Assembly (NCBI GenBank): GCA_021160245.1
Contig: JAGHCW010000069.1
Location: 1-41,219, forward strand
Reading direction: 5' to 3'
Source: a bacterium
GTDB lineage: Bacteria > B130-G9
Length of the DNA: 41,219 nucleotides
The notes under the pieces are model-generated. The model had not been told where the DNA came from, ran no database searches, and worked only from the letters and a program-made list of their open reading frames with translations. The position numbers were made by a program, and so were the translations under genes. The stretch's first letter is position 1. Each line of letters starts with the position of its first letter. Positions 1 through 9,373 of the stretch are shown piece by piece.

Positions 1-302
1 GTGTCCACGAATTCTAGTATTGGCTCAAGGCGGGCGGGTGGTCTTAGTCAGTTAGAATCGCTCACTATTCCCAGCACTGCCGCCCAGAGGCTGTTCTGCA
101 TACTATCAACAAGATGAGGCGTGTCAACTACTCGCCAAACCGCAAGACCAGAAAAATCAGATCTAAAGTGTGGGAGGGTGTCTGGGCTGCTATAGACGCC
201 CACATTCAACACCGAAGAACAGTCTCACAAAGTCCGTCCTACACCACGATCAAATCACCCATCGGGTTGAGTAGCGAATGTCTATCCGCTGCACCGGATT
301 GG
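1..302. other. No recognisable gene
   Basis: These 302 bases precede the stop codon of the minus-strand guanylyltransferase gene. The only open frame, 114-308 on the plus strand (64 codons), has low-complexity content, no convincing ribosome binding site and no recognisable domain. I see no tRNA, repeat or terminator. Confidence 0.5.
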
Positions 303-1397
303 CTATAGATGCTTGACGAGGCGTCTCTCCGAGAGCTCTTGGACTATCTGCCGAACATCCTGAGCACGGTCGCGGCGGCAGACCAGAATGGCATCATCAG
401 AATCCACAATTACTACATCGTCAATCCCGATTACTGCTACAACTCTCCCGTGCGAGAATGCCACGGTGTTCTTGGAATCAATGGCGATAAGCTCGCAGTT
501 CGAGGCGCAGCCCTGGTCGTCACAGGGCCAGATGTCCGCGAGGGATGCCCAGCTTCCGACGTCATCCCAACCGATGTCCGCCTCGATTACGAGTACCGCG
601 TCTGATTTCTGCATCACACCATTGTCGATTGAGAGCGGCGTGATCTTCTCGTACACCTCGGTCAGAATATTGCCGAAATCTGGACTATGGATATGATTTT
701 TGAGAAAGCCAATTGCCGATCCAAGATCTGGGATGTGCTTTTCAATTTCTCGAAGAATCGTGTCCGCTCGGAAGAAGAATATTCCAGCATTCCATAGGTA
801 ATCGCCGGCTGCGAGCATCGCCTTCGCAGTTTCAAGAGGCGGTTTCTCTACAAAGCGATCGACCTCGGAGCATCGGATGGCGTCCGTAGAATTGGGCACA
901 TCGCACAGCTTGCCCCGCCTTATGTAACCGTAGCCCGTGGCGGGTTGTCTGGGTGGTATCCCGATGGTTATCAGCGCATTGGGCCTTCTTGTGAGAATGG
1001 CGCCGGCGAGGCGCAGGATTTCCTGAAACTTGCCCGTCTCTGCGATAGTATGGTCTGCCGGCATGACGGCCATCAAGGCGTCCGGACATCGTTCGCTAAG
1101 GACTAGGGCGGCAAGCCCAATGCACGGGGCAGTATTCCTCCCAACCGGCTCAAGTATCAGGTTGTCCGGTCTAAGCGTGGGCAAGACCTCTCTGATTTCT
1201 CTCTGCTGTTCGGCGAGAGTAACCACGGCGATGTTGGATTCATCTATAGCGCCCAGAATTCGATTGTGTGTCATTTCAAGCAGAGAGCTTTCGCCGATAA
1301 GCTGCAAGAGATGTTTTGGCGTGTTTCTTCGACTCTGAGGCCAAAGCCTCGAGCCGACGCCGCCGGCCAGTATCACGCCAAACGTCGTTGTGCTCAT
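303..1397 (-). CDS. manC: Mannose-1-phosphate guanylyltransferase
   Basis: This enzyme makes GDP-mannose from mannose 1-phosphate and GTP in the cytoplasm, feeding polysaccharide and glycan synthesis. The 364-aa protein starts with the sugar-nucleotide pyrophosphorylase signature GGVGSRLWPQSRRNTPK near residues 12-28, whose Lys and Arg contact the nucleotide. It has the FVEKP motif near residue 183 that typifies the NTP-transferase fold. The length matches the single-domain form without the C-terminal isomerase domain of bifunctional enzymes. It is the last gene of a minus-strand operon and overlaps the preceding glycosyltransferase by 4 bases (ATGA), implying translational coupling. That neighbour uses activated sugars on a lipid carrier, so a shared role in cell-envelope glycan assembly is likely. 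Substrate specificity is inferred from the motif and length. A related hexose-1-phosphate nucleotidyltransferase remains possible. Confidence 0.93.
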   Translation of the reverse strand: MSTTTFGVILAGGVGSRLWPQSRRNTPKHLLQLIGESSLLEMTHNRILGAIDESNIAVVTLAEQQREIREVLPTLRPDNLILEPVGRNTAPCIGLAALVLSERCPDALMAVMPADHTIAETGKFQEILRLAGAILTRRPNALITIGIPPRQPATGYGYIRRGKLCDVPNSTDAIRCSEVDRFVEKPPLETAKAMLAAGDYLWNAGIFFFRADTILREIEKHIPDLGSAIGFLKNHIHSPDFGNILTEVYEKITPLSIDNGVMQKSDAVLVIEADIGWDDVGSWASLADIWPCDDQGCASNCELIAIDSKNTVAFSHGRVVAVIGIDDVVIVDSDDAILVCRRDRAQDVRQIVQELSERRLVKHL

Positions 1398-2149
1398 ATA
1401 GTTCGGTCCTTATCCAAATTCGTATGAATTATTCTGATCTTCATCAGTCCAATCGCCATTTTGAATGGGTCGGCGAGAACACGGACCTTCGTCTCCCTAT
1501 CGTCGGCCCAGAATACAGGCGCTTCCAGCACTTTGAGGCCCAGCTTTCGGGCAATGAAGAGCTGTTCAACGTCGAAAACGAAGCCGGGGCTCATCTGGAG
1601 TTTAGCGATTGCCTTGCCAGCTTCACGTGTGTACATCTTGAAGCCGCACTGAGTGTCCTTGAAGCCTCTCACCACCAATAGTGAGGTTAGGAGTCTGAAG
1701 CAAAGGCCCATGAAACGCCGATGAAACGGCTGGGGATCAACCTTGGAATCGGGCAAGCGCCTCGAACCGATGACCATATCGAATCCCTTGTCGATCCAGA
1801 GCAGCAGCTCATCGGCCTGACCTATGGGTGCTGAAAGGTCAGCGTCGGTGAATAAAATCCGCTCACCTCGAGCAAGTTCGATACCTCGGGCAACGGAGAA
1901 TCCCTTGCCGACGTTTCTGGGATTACTCACCGCCTCGTAGCCTGTCCGGTCGGAGCGTTTCTTAACCTCATCACCGAACGCCTCGGCTATCTTGCGTGTC
2001 CTATCGACGCTGCCATCATCAACGACGATGAGCTCACTTCGGAAGTCCTTAGATTCAAAGTAAGAGAGAATCGACATGAGTCCTTTCCTCAAGCGCTTCT
2101 CCTCGTTATAGGCTGGGACGACTACTGATAAATATACAGGCTCACTCAT
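1394..2149 (-). CDS. Family 2 glycosyltransferase, dolichyl/polyprenyl-phosphate glucosyltransferase-like
   Basis: The 251-aa protein is a GT-A fold glycosyltransferase. It opens with SVVVPAYNEEKRL and has VVDDGSVDRT near residues 41-50, which bind the nucleotide sugar. FTDADLSAP near residues 98-106 carries the metal-binding DxD-like acidic pair. This DADLSAP form is typical of enzymes resembling ALG5/DPM1, which transfer a hexose from UDP- or GDP-sugar to a polyprenyl phosphate at the membrane. No membrane segment is obvious, so it is probably a peripheral cytoplasmic enzyme. Eleven bases separate it from the RNase G gene upstream, and its stop overlaps the manC start. GDP-mannose made by ManC is a plausible donor, but that is inference from gene order. 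Confidence 0.87.
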   Translation of the reverse strand: MSEPVYLSVVVPAYNEEKRLRKGLMSILSYFESKDFRSELIVVDDGSVDRTRKIAEAFGDEVKKRSDRTGYEAVSNPRNVGKGFSVARGIELARGERILFTDADLSAPIGQADELLLWIDKGFDMVIGSRRLPDSKVDPQPFHRRFMGLCFRLLTSLLVVRGFKDTQCGFKMYTREAGKAIAKLQMSPGFVFDVEQLFIARKLGLKVLEAPVFWADDRETKVRVLADPFKMAIGLMKIRIIHTNLDKDRTI

Positions 2150-2160
2150 GCTTTTTCCTC

Positions 2161-3681
2161 TTAGATGCCCACGACATCAAAACGCTCTGGGTGAAGCGCG
2201 GGGTCTGCCTTTATTAACACCCGTCTGTGAAACGTCTTCTCCAGTTCGACGATTATGTCCTTCATCTTCGTCTGGAGCGTCTGCGCTACGGAGGGATGAG
2301 CCCTGACGAGTAACTCCTTGTGAGCCGAGTACTCTGCGACGCGACGTATCTCCCGCTGAACATCGTAGCAGACCGTAACTCTCGACTTAATTCGCCCAAC
2401 GCCATCACATAGCGGACATTTCTCGCAAAGCATCCTCTCAAGGCTCTCACGAACCCTTTTTCTGGTCATTTCCACCAGGCCGAGGCTTGAAATCTCATTG
2501 ATAGTCGTCTTGCTTCGGTCTTTCTTAAGCTCCGTCGCAAGTGCCTCCAGTACCCGTTCCTTGTTCTCCTCGATCTCCATATCTATGAAATCGATTATGA
2601 TGATGCCACCGAGATCGCGAAGTCTAAGCTGGCGCGTAAGCTCCCGGGTCGCCTCGAGGTTGATTTCCAAGAGGGTCTTCTCCAGACTATCTTGACCGAC
2701 GTATTTCCCCGTGTTGACGTCAATCGTTACAAGCGCCTCCGTCTGGTCAACCACAAGGAAGCCTCCCGAGCGGAGCCACACTTTGGGGCGCAGCGCCCTT
2801 TGCGTCTCGCTCTCGATGCCGTATTCGTCGAAAATAGGAGTGTCCTTAACGAAGAGCTTTATTCTGTGTGCAAGTCCGGGGAGCATATTATCGACATACT
2901 CAACGCATTGCTGGTAGGCCTCCTCCGAGTCGATGACCATCCGTTCAACGTCCGGCGTGAAGAAGTCTCGTATCGTCCTTAGTATAGGGTCCGGTTCCTT
3001 ATATAAAAGGCTTGGTGCTGGGGTGGTCTCGCTTTTTAAGAGTATATTGCGCCACAGATTAGTCAAGAACTGAACGTCAGAGCGAAATTCCTCCTCACCC
3101 TTGCCGACAGCAAGTGTCCGGATGATCAGCCCCATACCGCCGAGTTCCAGCAGGCTGACCACTTTCTTTAATCGCTCTCGCTCATTTTCATCCTCGATAC
3201 GCCGGGAGATGGCCAGGTGAGGGACCGATGGTTGTAGCACCAAATGCCGACCCGCGAGCGATATAAAGGACGTGACTCGAGCGCCTTTTGCCCCGATGGG
3301 GTCCTTCGATACTTGAACCACAATCGTCTGACCGAGAGCGAGAAGCTGCTCTATTGGCAGCGGATGCTTGGGTCTAGATTTATGAACAACGCCGTCTCTT
3401 AACTGCTCCTTGGAGACCTCGCCGGTCAACAAACGCTCATATTCGTCCATCGTGTCATAGACATCCGAGACATAGAGAAAAGCATCTCGCTCAAGGCCAA
3501 TGTCCACAAAAGCGGCTTGCATACCAGGGAGAACTCGCGTTACCCGACTCTTGTACACATTGCCAACCAAGGTCTCGTTCTCACGCCGCGCAACGTAAAG
3601 CTCGACCAGAACATCATCTTCCATTATTGCTATTCGAGTCTCGCCGAGCTCCGCGTTGATGATGATCTTTTTGCTGGTCAT
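2161..3681 (-). CDS. rng: Ribonuclease G (Rne/Rng family endoribonuclease)
   Basis: This single-strand-specific endoribonuclease acts in rRNA 5' maturation and mRNA decay. The 506 residues match RNase G rather than the longer RNase E, because there is no C-terminal degradosome scaffold. An S1 RNA-binding region lies near residues 37-125. The catalytic metal-binding acidic residues appear in VTIDVNTGKYVG and DFIDM, the family counterparts of E. coli D303 and D346. The Zn-link cysteines are in CPLCDGVG. Its ATG shares one base with the TAA stop of the upstream TPR gene (TAATG), so the two are translationally coupled. It is followed after 11 bases by a glycosyltransferase gene. The link to envelope genes is unusual, but the family assignment is firm. 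Confidence 0.95.
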   Translation of the reverse strand: MTSKKIIINAELGETRIAIMEDDVLVELYVARRENETLVGNVYKSRVTRVLPGMQAAFVDIGLERDAFLYVSDVYDTMDEYERLLTGEVSKEQLRDGVVHKSRPKHPLPIEQLLALGQTIVVQVSKDPIGAKGARVTSFISLAGRHLVLQPSVPHLAISRRIEDENERERLKKVVSLLELGGMGLIIRTLAVGKGEEEFRSDVQFLTNLWRNILLKSETTPAPSLLYKEPDPILRTIRDFFTPDVERMVIDSEEAYQQCVEYVDNMLPGLAHRIKLFVKDTPIFDEYGIESETQRALRPKVWLRSGGFLVVDQTEALVTIDVNTGKYVGQDSLEKTLLEINLEATRELTRQLRLRDLGGIIIIDFIDMEIEENKERVLEALATELKKDRSKTTINEISSLGLVEMTRKRVRESLERMLCEKCPLCDGVGRIKSRVTVCYDVQREIRRVAEYSAHKELLVRAHPSVAQTLQTKMKDIIVELEKTFHRRVLIKADPALHPERFDVVGI

Positions 3682-6644
3682 TATTCCCCGCCCGCTTCTT
3701 GCTTGATAGCGCTGGTTTCCTCAATGCGCTCGATCCGCTTCTGCGCCTGTTTGCTCCAAAGCGAATCCGGAAACCTCTTCATGATCTTCTTGTACGTTCT
3801 CATTGCGTTCGCAAACTCGCCCTTGGCTTCGTAGCAGAGGCCGACGCTGGCCGAGGCGCTTGCTATCCAAGGAGCGGATGTCTCGTTCCCCGTATATGAC
3901 ATGTCAAGTCGCATGTATTCAACGATCGCAGCTTGGTAGTTTCCCTGCTCTTGCAACACGTGAGCGAACCAGAACTGCGCCTCAACCTGCCAACGCGGCT
4001 CGCAAGTACTGTCATTTATGACGTCCAATAGAGCCTCATTCGCAAGTTCATATTTTTTCATCTTCCGGAGGCTATCCCCGGCCACCACCGTTTCTTTGCA
4101 CAGGCCGTCAAGACCATGCTGTTGTTTGAGGAACATTGCATAAAACTGCAACGCGCTATCCAATTCTCCCACAATTCTATAAGCCTGCGCGACCCTAAAC
4201 AAAAGCTGAGCCTCATCCAAAGGCGCAGAGAACACCGGGTGGTTCAAATCCCGATAGTTTTTTAGCGCTCTACGATAGTCCTGCCGGCGATACCAGACGT
4301 CGCCCGAGAGGCTTAGCGCAAATTGCCTTATCTGAGGGTCTGCGCTCTTATCGTTGATAATGGCCGCAATAGCGTCCCGCGCGCCACTAAGCCGGTTCCT
4401 CGCCATCAGCGCCCTTGCTAAAAGGAGCCTCGACTTCCCGAGTAACTTGCTCCCCGGATTCGCCTCGATCTGTTTCCTCAGTATCCGAATGACCTTCCGA
4501 TACTTTTGCTCATCAAAGAAGCCCAGAGCGCGCCGATAGGTTCGGTCCACCGATAAGAAAACACCCGGCTCGTAGTCCTGCAAATTGGTGATGCACGCGA
4601 CTGACTGCTCGAAATCACCCTTTCGAATCAGCGTCTTGTGGAGCATCTCTTGCGCAACCGACTCGAAAGGCCAGCCCGGCTCCTCAGTGAGCGACTCGGT
4701 CAGAGCTTCGATTACATCGTCCAATCTATCCGATTTGACGCCGCTTTTCGCAGCTTCGACGAAACAGAGCGCCGAAAGCTCGCTATCTGCGGATTCTCTT
4801 GCCATTTTTGCGAATTGCTCGGAAGCAGCTCGCTCATCTCCGCGTTCTCTTCTCAAGTAGCATTCCCAGAATTTGAGCGTTCTCAAGAACTCCGCAGAGA
4901 AGTCATACTTGCCGCGGACTTCTGAGAGATATGATAGACATGCTTTCAGCTTCCCTGTGGACCTCTGTGCGAATAAGGCGCCCAAAACGACACCATCCTC
5001 GGGCGGCCTCCTTCGGAAGTCCTTATCGTAAGCCTCAAACTGCCTCAACGCGCCTTTTGCGCTCGCCAGATTGTAGAGCGCTTGCGCCCTTAAGGCCTGA
5101 ACCTCAAGACGGTAGTCTGAGCTCCTATAGTCCTTCAAGAATCCCTCCGCAAAAGCCTCACAGTTCTCGAACGCCTTAATCTCAGCAAAGCATTTGCAGA
5201 GCAAAAATCGTGCGAGTTCCTTAGTATCACCTTCGATCTCGGAGCTCCCAAGAGCTGAGTTCAAGAGGCCAATTGCCTCCATCGGCTCGCCGGTCTCAAG
5301 CATCATCTCCCCAAGCTCCACCGAGGCCACAGAGGCGCTCACACTCTTGGGAAATGTGCTGATGACAGCCTTGAACCGCTTTCTCGCCTCAGCAAAATCC
5401 ATCCGCATACGACTGGCCCTGGCAAGCAATAGGTAGCATTCCTGAATACGAGCGCCAAATGAGTCCTCCTCAATCAGCTCATTCAGCATCTTCTCGGCTA
5501 TATTGAGCCTCATTGCCAATAGAAGGCATCTCGCCAAACGAAACCGAATCTCGTATCGAGACTCGTTTCCCAAATCGCCCTTGAGCATCTCTCGGCAAGT
5601 CGTTGCGGCGGATAGATAATCGCCGTTTGCCTCCTGCCATTCTGAGAGTTTTCGCATGATCAAGAACCTGGGGCGCGTTCTTCGCCCGGCAGCTCTCTCG
5701 AGCATCTCCGCTAGTTTATAAATCGCGCGATCTCGATCTCCAAGGGCCCACAACTCATGGGCGTCGATAACATCGCCGGCCAACTCGATGTCGCCAACTC
5801 CTCGGGCACGGAACTCCTTGATGCGCGAGGCGGCGCGCTCAAACTTCTTCTGCCTGTAAGCAGACCATACAAGCCCGAGAGTCGCTGATGTCGAGGCGTC
5901 GCTCTCCGGGAAATTTTTGAGAACCTTGCTGTAGAGCTTCTCCGAGTGCTCATAGTCGCCGGCGAGATAATCGACCTCCGCCAAACTCGAGAGATACCGG
6001 GCCTTGTCTTCAGGCTTTTTGGCCCTCTTATGTAGCGCTTTGAACGCTTTGCGCGCCTCGTCAAATCTGGACACAGCGAGGTTCGATTGTGCGAAGTGCT
6101 CAAGGATCTGCTGATTCCGGGCAGCATCTTTACTTGCAGAGAAAAGAGCCTGATAGCGCGCAATCGCCTCCTCATACCGCTCTTGGACGAATAGTAGCTC
6201 GGCCAGGTTGCCCAAGCCCTCCTCGAGCTGCTTATCGCATTTTGCATTCGCAAGTAGCACCTTGAGCGTCTCTTCAGATTTTGAATAGTGCCCCATGCGC
6301 CGTTGATTCGTCGCAAGCAGAACCAGAGCCCTGCAGTGCCTATTGCCGCCCTCAAACTCCGAAACGTATCGCAAAAGGCATCTGGCAGCGTCTTTGTAGT
6401 TGCCGAGGTTGTCGTGAGCATAGCCCATCAGAAAGACCGCGTCAGAGAGCATTTCGCCCGACGGATATTGCGAGATAAGCTCCTCAAGCTGCGTTATAGT
6501 GAGCTGATATTCTCCGTTCTCAAAGAGTCGCAGCGCAAAATGATACATCGCCGCCTCGTCACGAGCTAAGGCGACCGGGGCTGTCAAGCACAGAGATAGC
6601 AGGCCGATCAGCAGCAATTTGCTGGGACAGCGGAGGCTTTGCAT
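3681..6644 (-). CDS. Large exported tetratricopeptide-repeat protein
   Basis: The 987-aa protein begins with a signal peptide (MQSLRCPSKLLLIGLLSLC, cleavage likely after VALA), so it is exported. The rest is almost entirely helical repeats of the TPR class. Typical segments are YHFALRLFENGEYQLTITQL near residues 34-53 and repeated tetrads such as G-Y-A and A-x-x-x-Y-x-x-x-L. The C-terminal units (AMRTYKKIMKRFPDSLWSKQ) resemble the YbgF/BamD type that ends each helix pair with a P-D/E-S turn. Such proteins scaffold envelope or outer-membrane complexes, but nothing identifies the partner. It is the first gene of an operon with rng, a glycosyltransferase and manC, and its stop overlaps the rng start by one base. 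No catalytic domain is visible. Confidence 0.85.
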   Translation of the reverse strand: MQSLRCPSKLLLIGLLSLCLTAPVALARDEAAMYHFALRLFENGEYQLTITQLEELISQYPSGEMLSDAVFLMGYAHDNLGNYKDAARCLLRYVSEFEGGNRHCRALVLLATNQRRMGHYSKSEETLKVLLANAKCDKQLEEGLGNLAELLFVQERYEEAIARYQALFSASKDAARNQQILEHFAQSNLAVSRFDEARKAFKALHKRAKKPEDKARYLSSLAEVDYLAGDYEHSEKLYSKVLKNFPESDASTSATLGLVWSAYRQKKFERAASRIKEFRARGVGDIELAGDVIDAHELWALGDRDRAIYKLAEMLERAAGRRTRPRFLIMRKLSEWQEANGDYLSAATTCREMLKGDLGNESRYEIRFRLARCLLLAMRLNIAEKMLNELIEEDSFGARIQECYLLLARASRMRMDFAEARKRFKAVISTFPKSVSASVASVELGEMMLETGEPMEAIGLLNSALGSSEIEGDTKELARFLLCKCFAEIKAFENCEAFAEGFLKDYRSSDYRLEVQALRAQALYNLASAKGALRQFEAYDKDFRRRPPEDGVVLGALFAQRSTGKLKACLSYLSEVRGKYDFSAEFLRTLKFWECYLRRERGDERAASEQFAKMARESADSELSALCFVEAAKSGVKSDRLDDVIEALTESLTEEPGWPFESVAQEMLHKTLIRKGDFEQSVACITNLQDYEPGVFLSVDRTYRRALGFFDEQKYRKVIRILRKQIEANPGSKLLGKSRLLLARALMARNRLSGARDAIAAIINDKSADPQIRQFALSLSGDVWYRRQDYRRALKNYRDLNHPVFSAPLDEAQLLFRVAQAYRIVGELDSALQFYAMFLKQQHGLDGLCKETVVAGDSLRKMKKYELANEALLDVINDSTCEPRWQVEAQFWFAHVLQEQGNYQAAIVEYMRLDMSYTGNETSAPWIASASASVGLCYEAKGEFANAMRTYKKIMKRFPDSLWSKQAQKRIERIEETSAIKQEAGGE

Positions 6645-6723
6645 TGACGTTCTATCCTTGCTCTTAGTGGGCTTCCAGATGTTTTGTGGTCATTCTGTCA
6701 AAAACCCTCTGATACCACGGTCC

Positions 6724-6751
6724 AATCTACATTGTCAGAAGTTGCAGTCAA
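6724..6751 (-). promoter_or_regulatory. Possible sigma70-type promoter of the TPR-rng-GT-manC operon
   Basis: On the minus strand TTGACT (6751-6746) is followed after 16 bases by TAGATT (6729-6724), about 80 bases upstream of the TPR gene ATG. The -35 box matches consensus at 5 of 6 positions; the -10 is weak. It is the only reasonable pair I found in the gap. Confidence 0.3.
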
Positions 6752-6868
6752 GAGAGACGCCGCAAATGTAATACACTTGTGAAACCAGCAGTCCTCTCAG
6801 TTTATCCCCTATTCGCTCTTCTCTTTCATTTTCCGACACCGCATTGCCAAAAAACTCCCCACTGGAGC

Positions 6869-6898
6869 TTGACAACATCGCGCCTCGAAACTTACTAT
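6869..6898 (+). promoter_or_regulatory. Likely promoter of tRNA-Gly
   Basis: A consensus -35 box TTGACA (6869-6874) lies 18 bases before TACTAT (6893-6898). An overlapping TATACT (6896-6901) is the alternative -10 but gives a long 21-base spacer. Either places transcription start a few bases ahead of the mature tRNA 5' end at 6915. Confidence 0.55.
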
Positions 6899-6914
6899 AC
6901 TACAATACTTGCGA

Positions 6915-6989
6915 GCGGGAATAGCTCAGAGGTAGAGCATCGCCTTGCCAAGGCGAGGGTCGCGGGTTCAAATCCCGTTTCCCGCTCCA
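6915..6989 (+). tRNA. tRNA-Gly (anticodon GCC)
   Basis: A complete cloverleaf can be folded by eye. The acceptor GCGGGAA pairs with TTCCCGC. The anticodon stem TCGCC pairs with GGCGA around loop TTGCCAA, with anticodon GCC at 6947-6949. The T-arm is GCGGG-TTCAAAT-CCCGT. The discriminator is T and the CCA end is encoded (6987-6989). It stands alone, with its own promoter-like sequence upstream. Confidence 0.96.
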
Positions 6990-7189
6990 GCGATATAGCC
7001 CATTTCCCGGTGCAATTCAGCTCCACCGATGGTGAACACGCTGATCTGGTGCCAAAGGCATGACATCCTTGAATCTGTTGACAGCAGAGCCTGCTTCTGA
7101 AAGCATATTGGTTAGGTATCCCAATGCTCTGGTGTTGTGGTCTAGCAGAAGTGTAAATAACCCAGAATAAGCCACCGTTTGATTTTGAT

Positions 7190-8035
7190 ATGAACCAACG
7201 AGCTGCATACAAGAACTTCACGAAGAGGCTGAAGCTTCTGATTAGCAAGAACCCGGCGCTTATCAAGACAACGCTGAGCAATATCTTCACGATGCGCTTA
7301 ATTGGCAATAAAACGCACGGAGACCTTGCTGAGATTGCGATCTCCGAGTTCATCAACCAATACATGTATGATTTCCGCTCCACACATGTTGGCAAGGATC
7401 TTTACAGGGCAAAACAGCGGGAAGAAGACATTCAGATAATCGATGAAATTCACAACATCGATTTTCCTGTTAGCTTGAAGGCGTACGGCGTCGGACCATT
7501 ACAGCTGTCAACGGACAAGAACTTTCGGATGTTTCCGTTCCTGCGGGACCATGGGGAGGAGATTCGCGGGAGAGACGCTACTCTCGCGATTCTAGATGAT
7601 CCGGTGTTTAGTGACTTTGCGAATATCAACGTCTTGCCTTTGATATATGATGAGAAGGAAATGCGCTGCAACATCCTGGTCTTCGACTCCGAACGAGCCA
7701 AGCAATCAATGACGGATATGCGTCTTGAAACGGAAGGACGCGGAAGAAAGCATCCGGTATATCGGTTCTATGACGAGGCGGGCGATTATATTTGTGAGGT
7801 TCGTTACGGCGGCACCGCGGCCAATGCACTCCAGCGGGGTCTTTGGACACACACTAAGAATGCGCTGAAATACTTCGAAAGCCTGACGAGTGGATGGATT
7901 GACTATTCAGACAATCATGTTCTTGTCGAGCTCTTTTCTCACGCGCTCGTGGCAACTGCGGCGGGGCACAAGTCCGCTCTAGATATAATCAAGAAGGACA
8001 TTGAGGAACAGAAGCGGCTGTTCGCTTTGAGGTAA
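7190..8035 (+). CDS. Putative type II restriction endonuclease
   Basis: I do not recognise this 281-aa protein by overall similarity. Its position 3 bases before a D12-class DNA methyltransferase, in the same direction, strongly suggests the cognate restriction enzyme of a type II system. A PD-(D/E)XK-like core is plausible: acidic residues in HGDLAEIAISEF near residues 39-50 and REEDIQIIDEIHNIDFPVSLKAYG near residues 76-99, where the S-L-K follows a beta strand as in many restriction nucleases. The charged C-terminal helix DIIKKDIEEQKRLF has no known role. The start at 7190 has a weak ribosome binding site; an ATG at 7292 is possible but would remove the first helices. Recognition sequence and cleavage pattern cannot be read from the sequence. 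Confidence 0.68.
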   Translation: MNQRAAYKNFTKRLKLLISKNPALIKTTLSNIFTMRLIGNKTHGDLAEIAISEFINQYMYDFRSTHVGKDLYRAKQREEDIQIIDEIHNIDFPVSLKAYGVGPLQLSTDKNFRMFPFLRDHGEEIRGRDATLAILDDPVFSDFANINVLPLIYDEKEMRCNILVFDSERAKQSMTDMRLETEGRGRKHPVYRFYDEAGDYICEVRYGGTAANALQRGLWTHTKNALKYFESLTSGWIDYSDNHVLVELFSHALVATAAGHKSALDIIKKDIEEQKRLFALR

Positions 8036-8038
8036 GAA

Positions 8039-9175
8039 ATGCAGACGTTGAGCTTGTTTGAGGACATCATCGTTGATGCACCTCCAACGCAAGGCATCAA
8101 ATTCGCAGGCTCAAAGCTCAAACTTCTACCCTATATCCTCCAACTAATCCGAAAGGCCAATCCCAGGACTATACTTGACGGTTTCTCCGGGACAACGAGA
8201 GTTGCTCAGGCTCTGGCCTGTTCAGGGCGTCAGGTTATCGCTAATGACACTGCTGTATGGTCAAGGGTGTTCGCAACCTGCTACCTGCTAAACAGACACA
8301 CAAGGAAACACTATGGGGAACTTATTGAATACCTCAACTCTCTGCCGGGGAGGGATGGCTGGTTCACCGAGAATTATGGAGGCGCGCCCAATGGGGGGCT
8401 CGCCAGGCAACCGGACAATCTCAAGAAGCCCTGGCAAAGACATAATACACGTAAGCTCGATGCAATTCGTGAGGAGATAGATAATCTCGACCTGGACGAG
8501 AGCGAACGATCTGCAGCATTAGTAAGCTTGATGCTTGCCCTTGATTCCGTTGACAGCACAATAGGCCACTATGCTGCATACCTCAACATGTGGTCAGCTC
8601 GATCATACAATGAAATGCAGCTGAAAATCCCCAACTTCACTATTCAAGAAAACGAGCATCAGGTCTTGCAGGAAGATATCTTCGACGTTCTTGAAAGAAC
8701 GGAAGTTGACCTCGCTTATTTTGACCCACCGTATGGATCGAATAACGAGAAGATGCCACCTTCGCGAGTAAGATATGCTGCATACTATCACATCTGGACG
8801 ACCGTCTGTTTGAATGACAAGCCACAGCTCTTCGGGAAAGTGCGAAGACGAATCGATAGCTCTGACGTGATCGCCGCCTCGATCTTCGAGGAGTTTCGCC
8901 GTGACCCGAGGACCAACAGGTTCATAGCAGTAGAGGCAATCGAACGTCTTCTGCAGAATGCCCGCGCACGATACATAATCTTGTCATATAGCTCAGGTGG
9001 GAGAGCCACAGCAGCGGAACTGAATGAATCTATTCGCAAATGCGGGAAGATCATAGAAGTGATCGAAATGGACTACAGAAGAAACGTCATGGCCGATATG
9101 CGATGGACATCCGAATGGGTGCGGGACGCAGAATCGCCCAACAAAGAATTTCTATTTCTAATAGAGAAGAACTAA
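8039..9175 (+). CDS. D12-class adenine-specific DNA methyltransferase (type II modification)
   Basis: The enzyme transfers a methyl group from S-adenosylmethionine to N6 of adenine in a specific DNA sequence, protecting the host from the adjacent nuclease. The 378-aa protein has the Dam/D12 order. KFAGSKLKLLPYI near residues 21-33 corresponds to the family's FxGxK motif. ILDGFSGTTRVAQAL near residues 46-60 is the AdoMet-binding loop. LAYFDPPYGSNN near residues 225-236 carries the catalytic DPPY motif. The start ATG follows GAGG with 6 bases between, 3 bases after the nuclease stop, so the pair is one operon. The long insert between motifs (residues 95-215) probably holds the target-recognition region. 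Phage or plasmid origin is possible but not shown. Confidence 0.88.
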   Translation: MQTLSLFEDIIVDAPPTQGIKFAGSKLKLLPYILQLIRKANPRTILDGFSGTTRVAQALACSGRQVIANDTAVWSRVFATCYLLNRHTRKHYGELIEYLNSLPGRDGWFTENYGGAPNGGLARQPDNLKKPWQRHNTRKLDAIREEIDNLDLDESERSAALVSLMLALDSVDSTIGHYAAYLNMWSARSYNEMQLKIPNFTIQENEHQVLQEDIFDVLERTEVDLAYFDPPYGSNNEKMPPSRVRYAAYYHIWTTVCLNDKPQLFGKVRRRIDSSDVIAASIFEEFRRDPRTNRFIAVEAIERLLQNARARYIILSYSSGGRATAAELNESIRKCGKIIEVIEMDYRRNVMADMRWTSEWVRDAESPNKEFLFLIEKN

Positions 9176-9373
9176 ACGTCAGATCGGTCGAGTCTGTCAC
9201 TCTCACAGCCTTTGGCAGCGGGCCACGAGTTCATCCCACCATGTCCGTCAACATCGATCTGATTTTTGCACGCATAGCCCGGCGCGCTTGACTCTCAGAA
9301 GCTTAGATTGCATTCTATGCATCCTTTTGGTAAACAGTCTTAGTGTGGAATTGACGCGAGCTCTTGGCGGCGG

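Noticed and set aside
114-308. A 64-codon plus-strand frame at the left end
   Set aside because: No ribosome binding site or recognisable domain, and it runs into the antisense of manC.
6895-7395. A 166-codon minus-strand open frame spanning the tRNA-Gly gene
   Set aside because: Its C-terminal part is the antisense of the tRNA, giving the familiar false RETGFEPATLALARR stretch. It also overlaps the start of the restriction gene and has no ribosome binding site.
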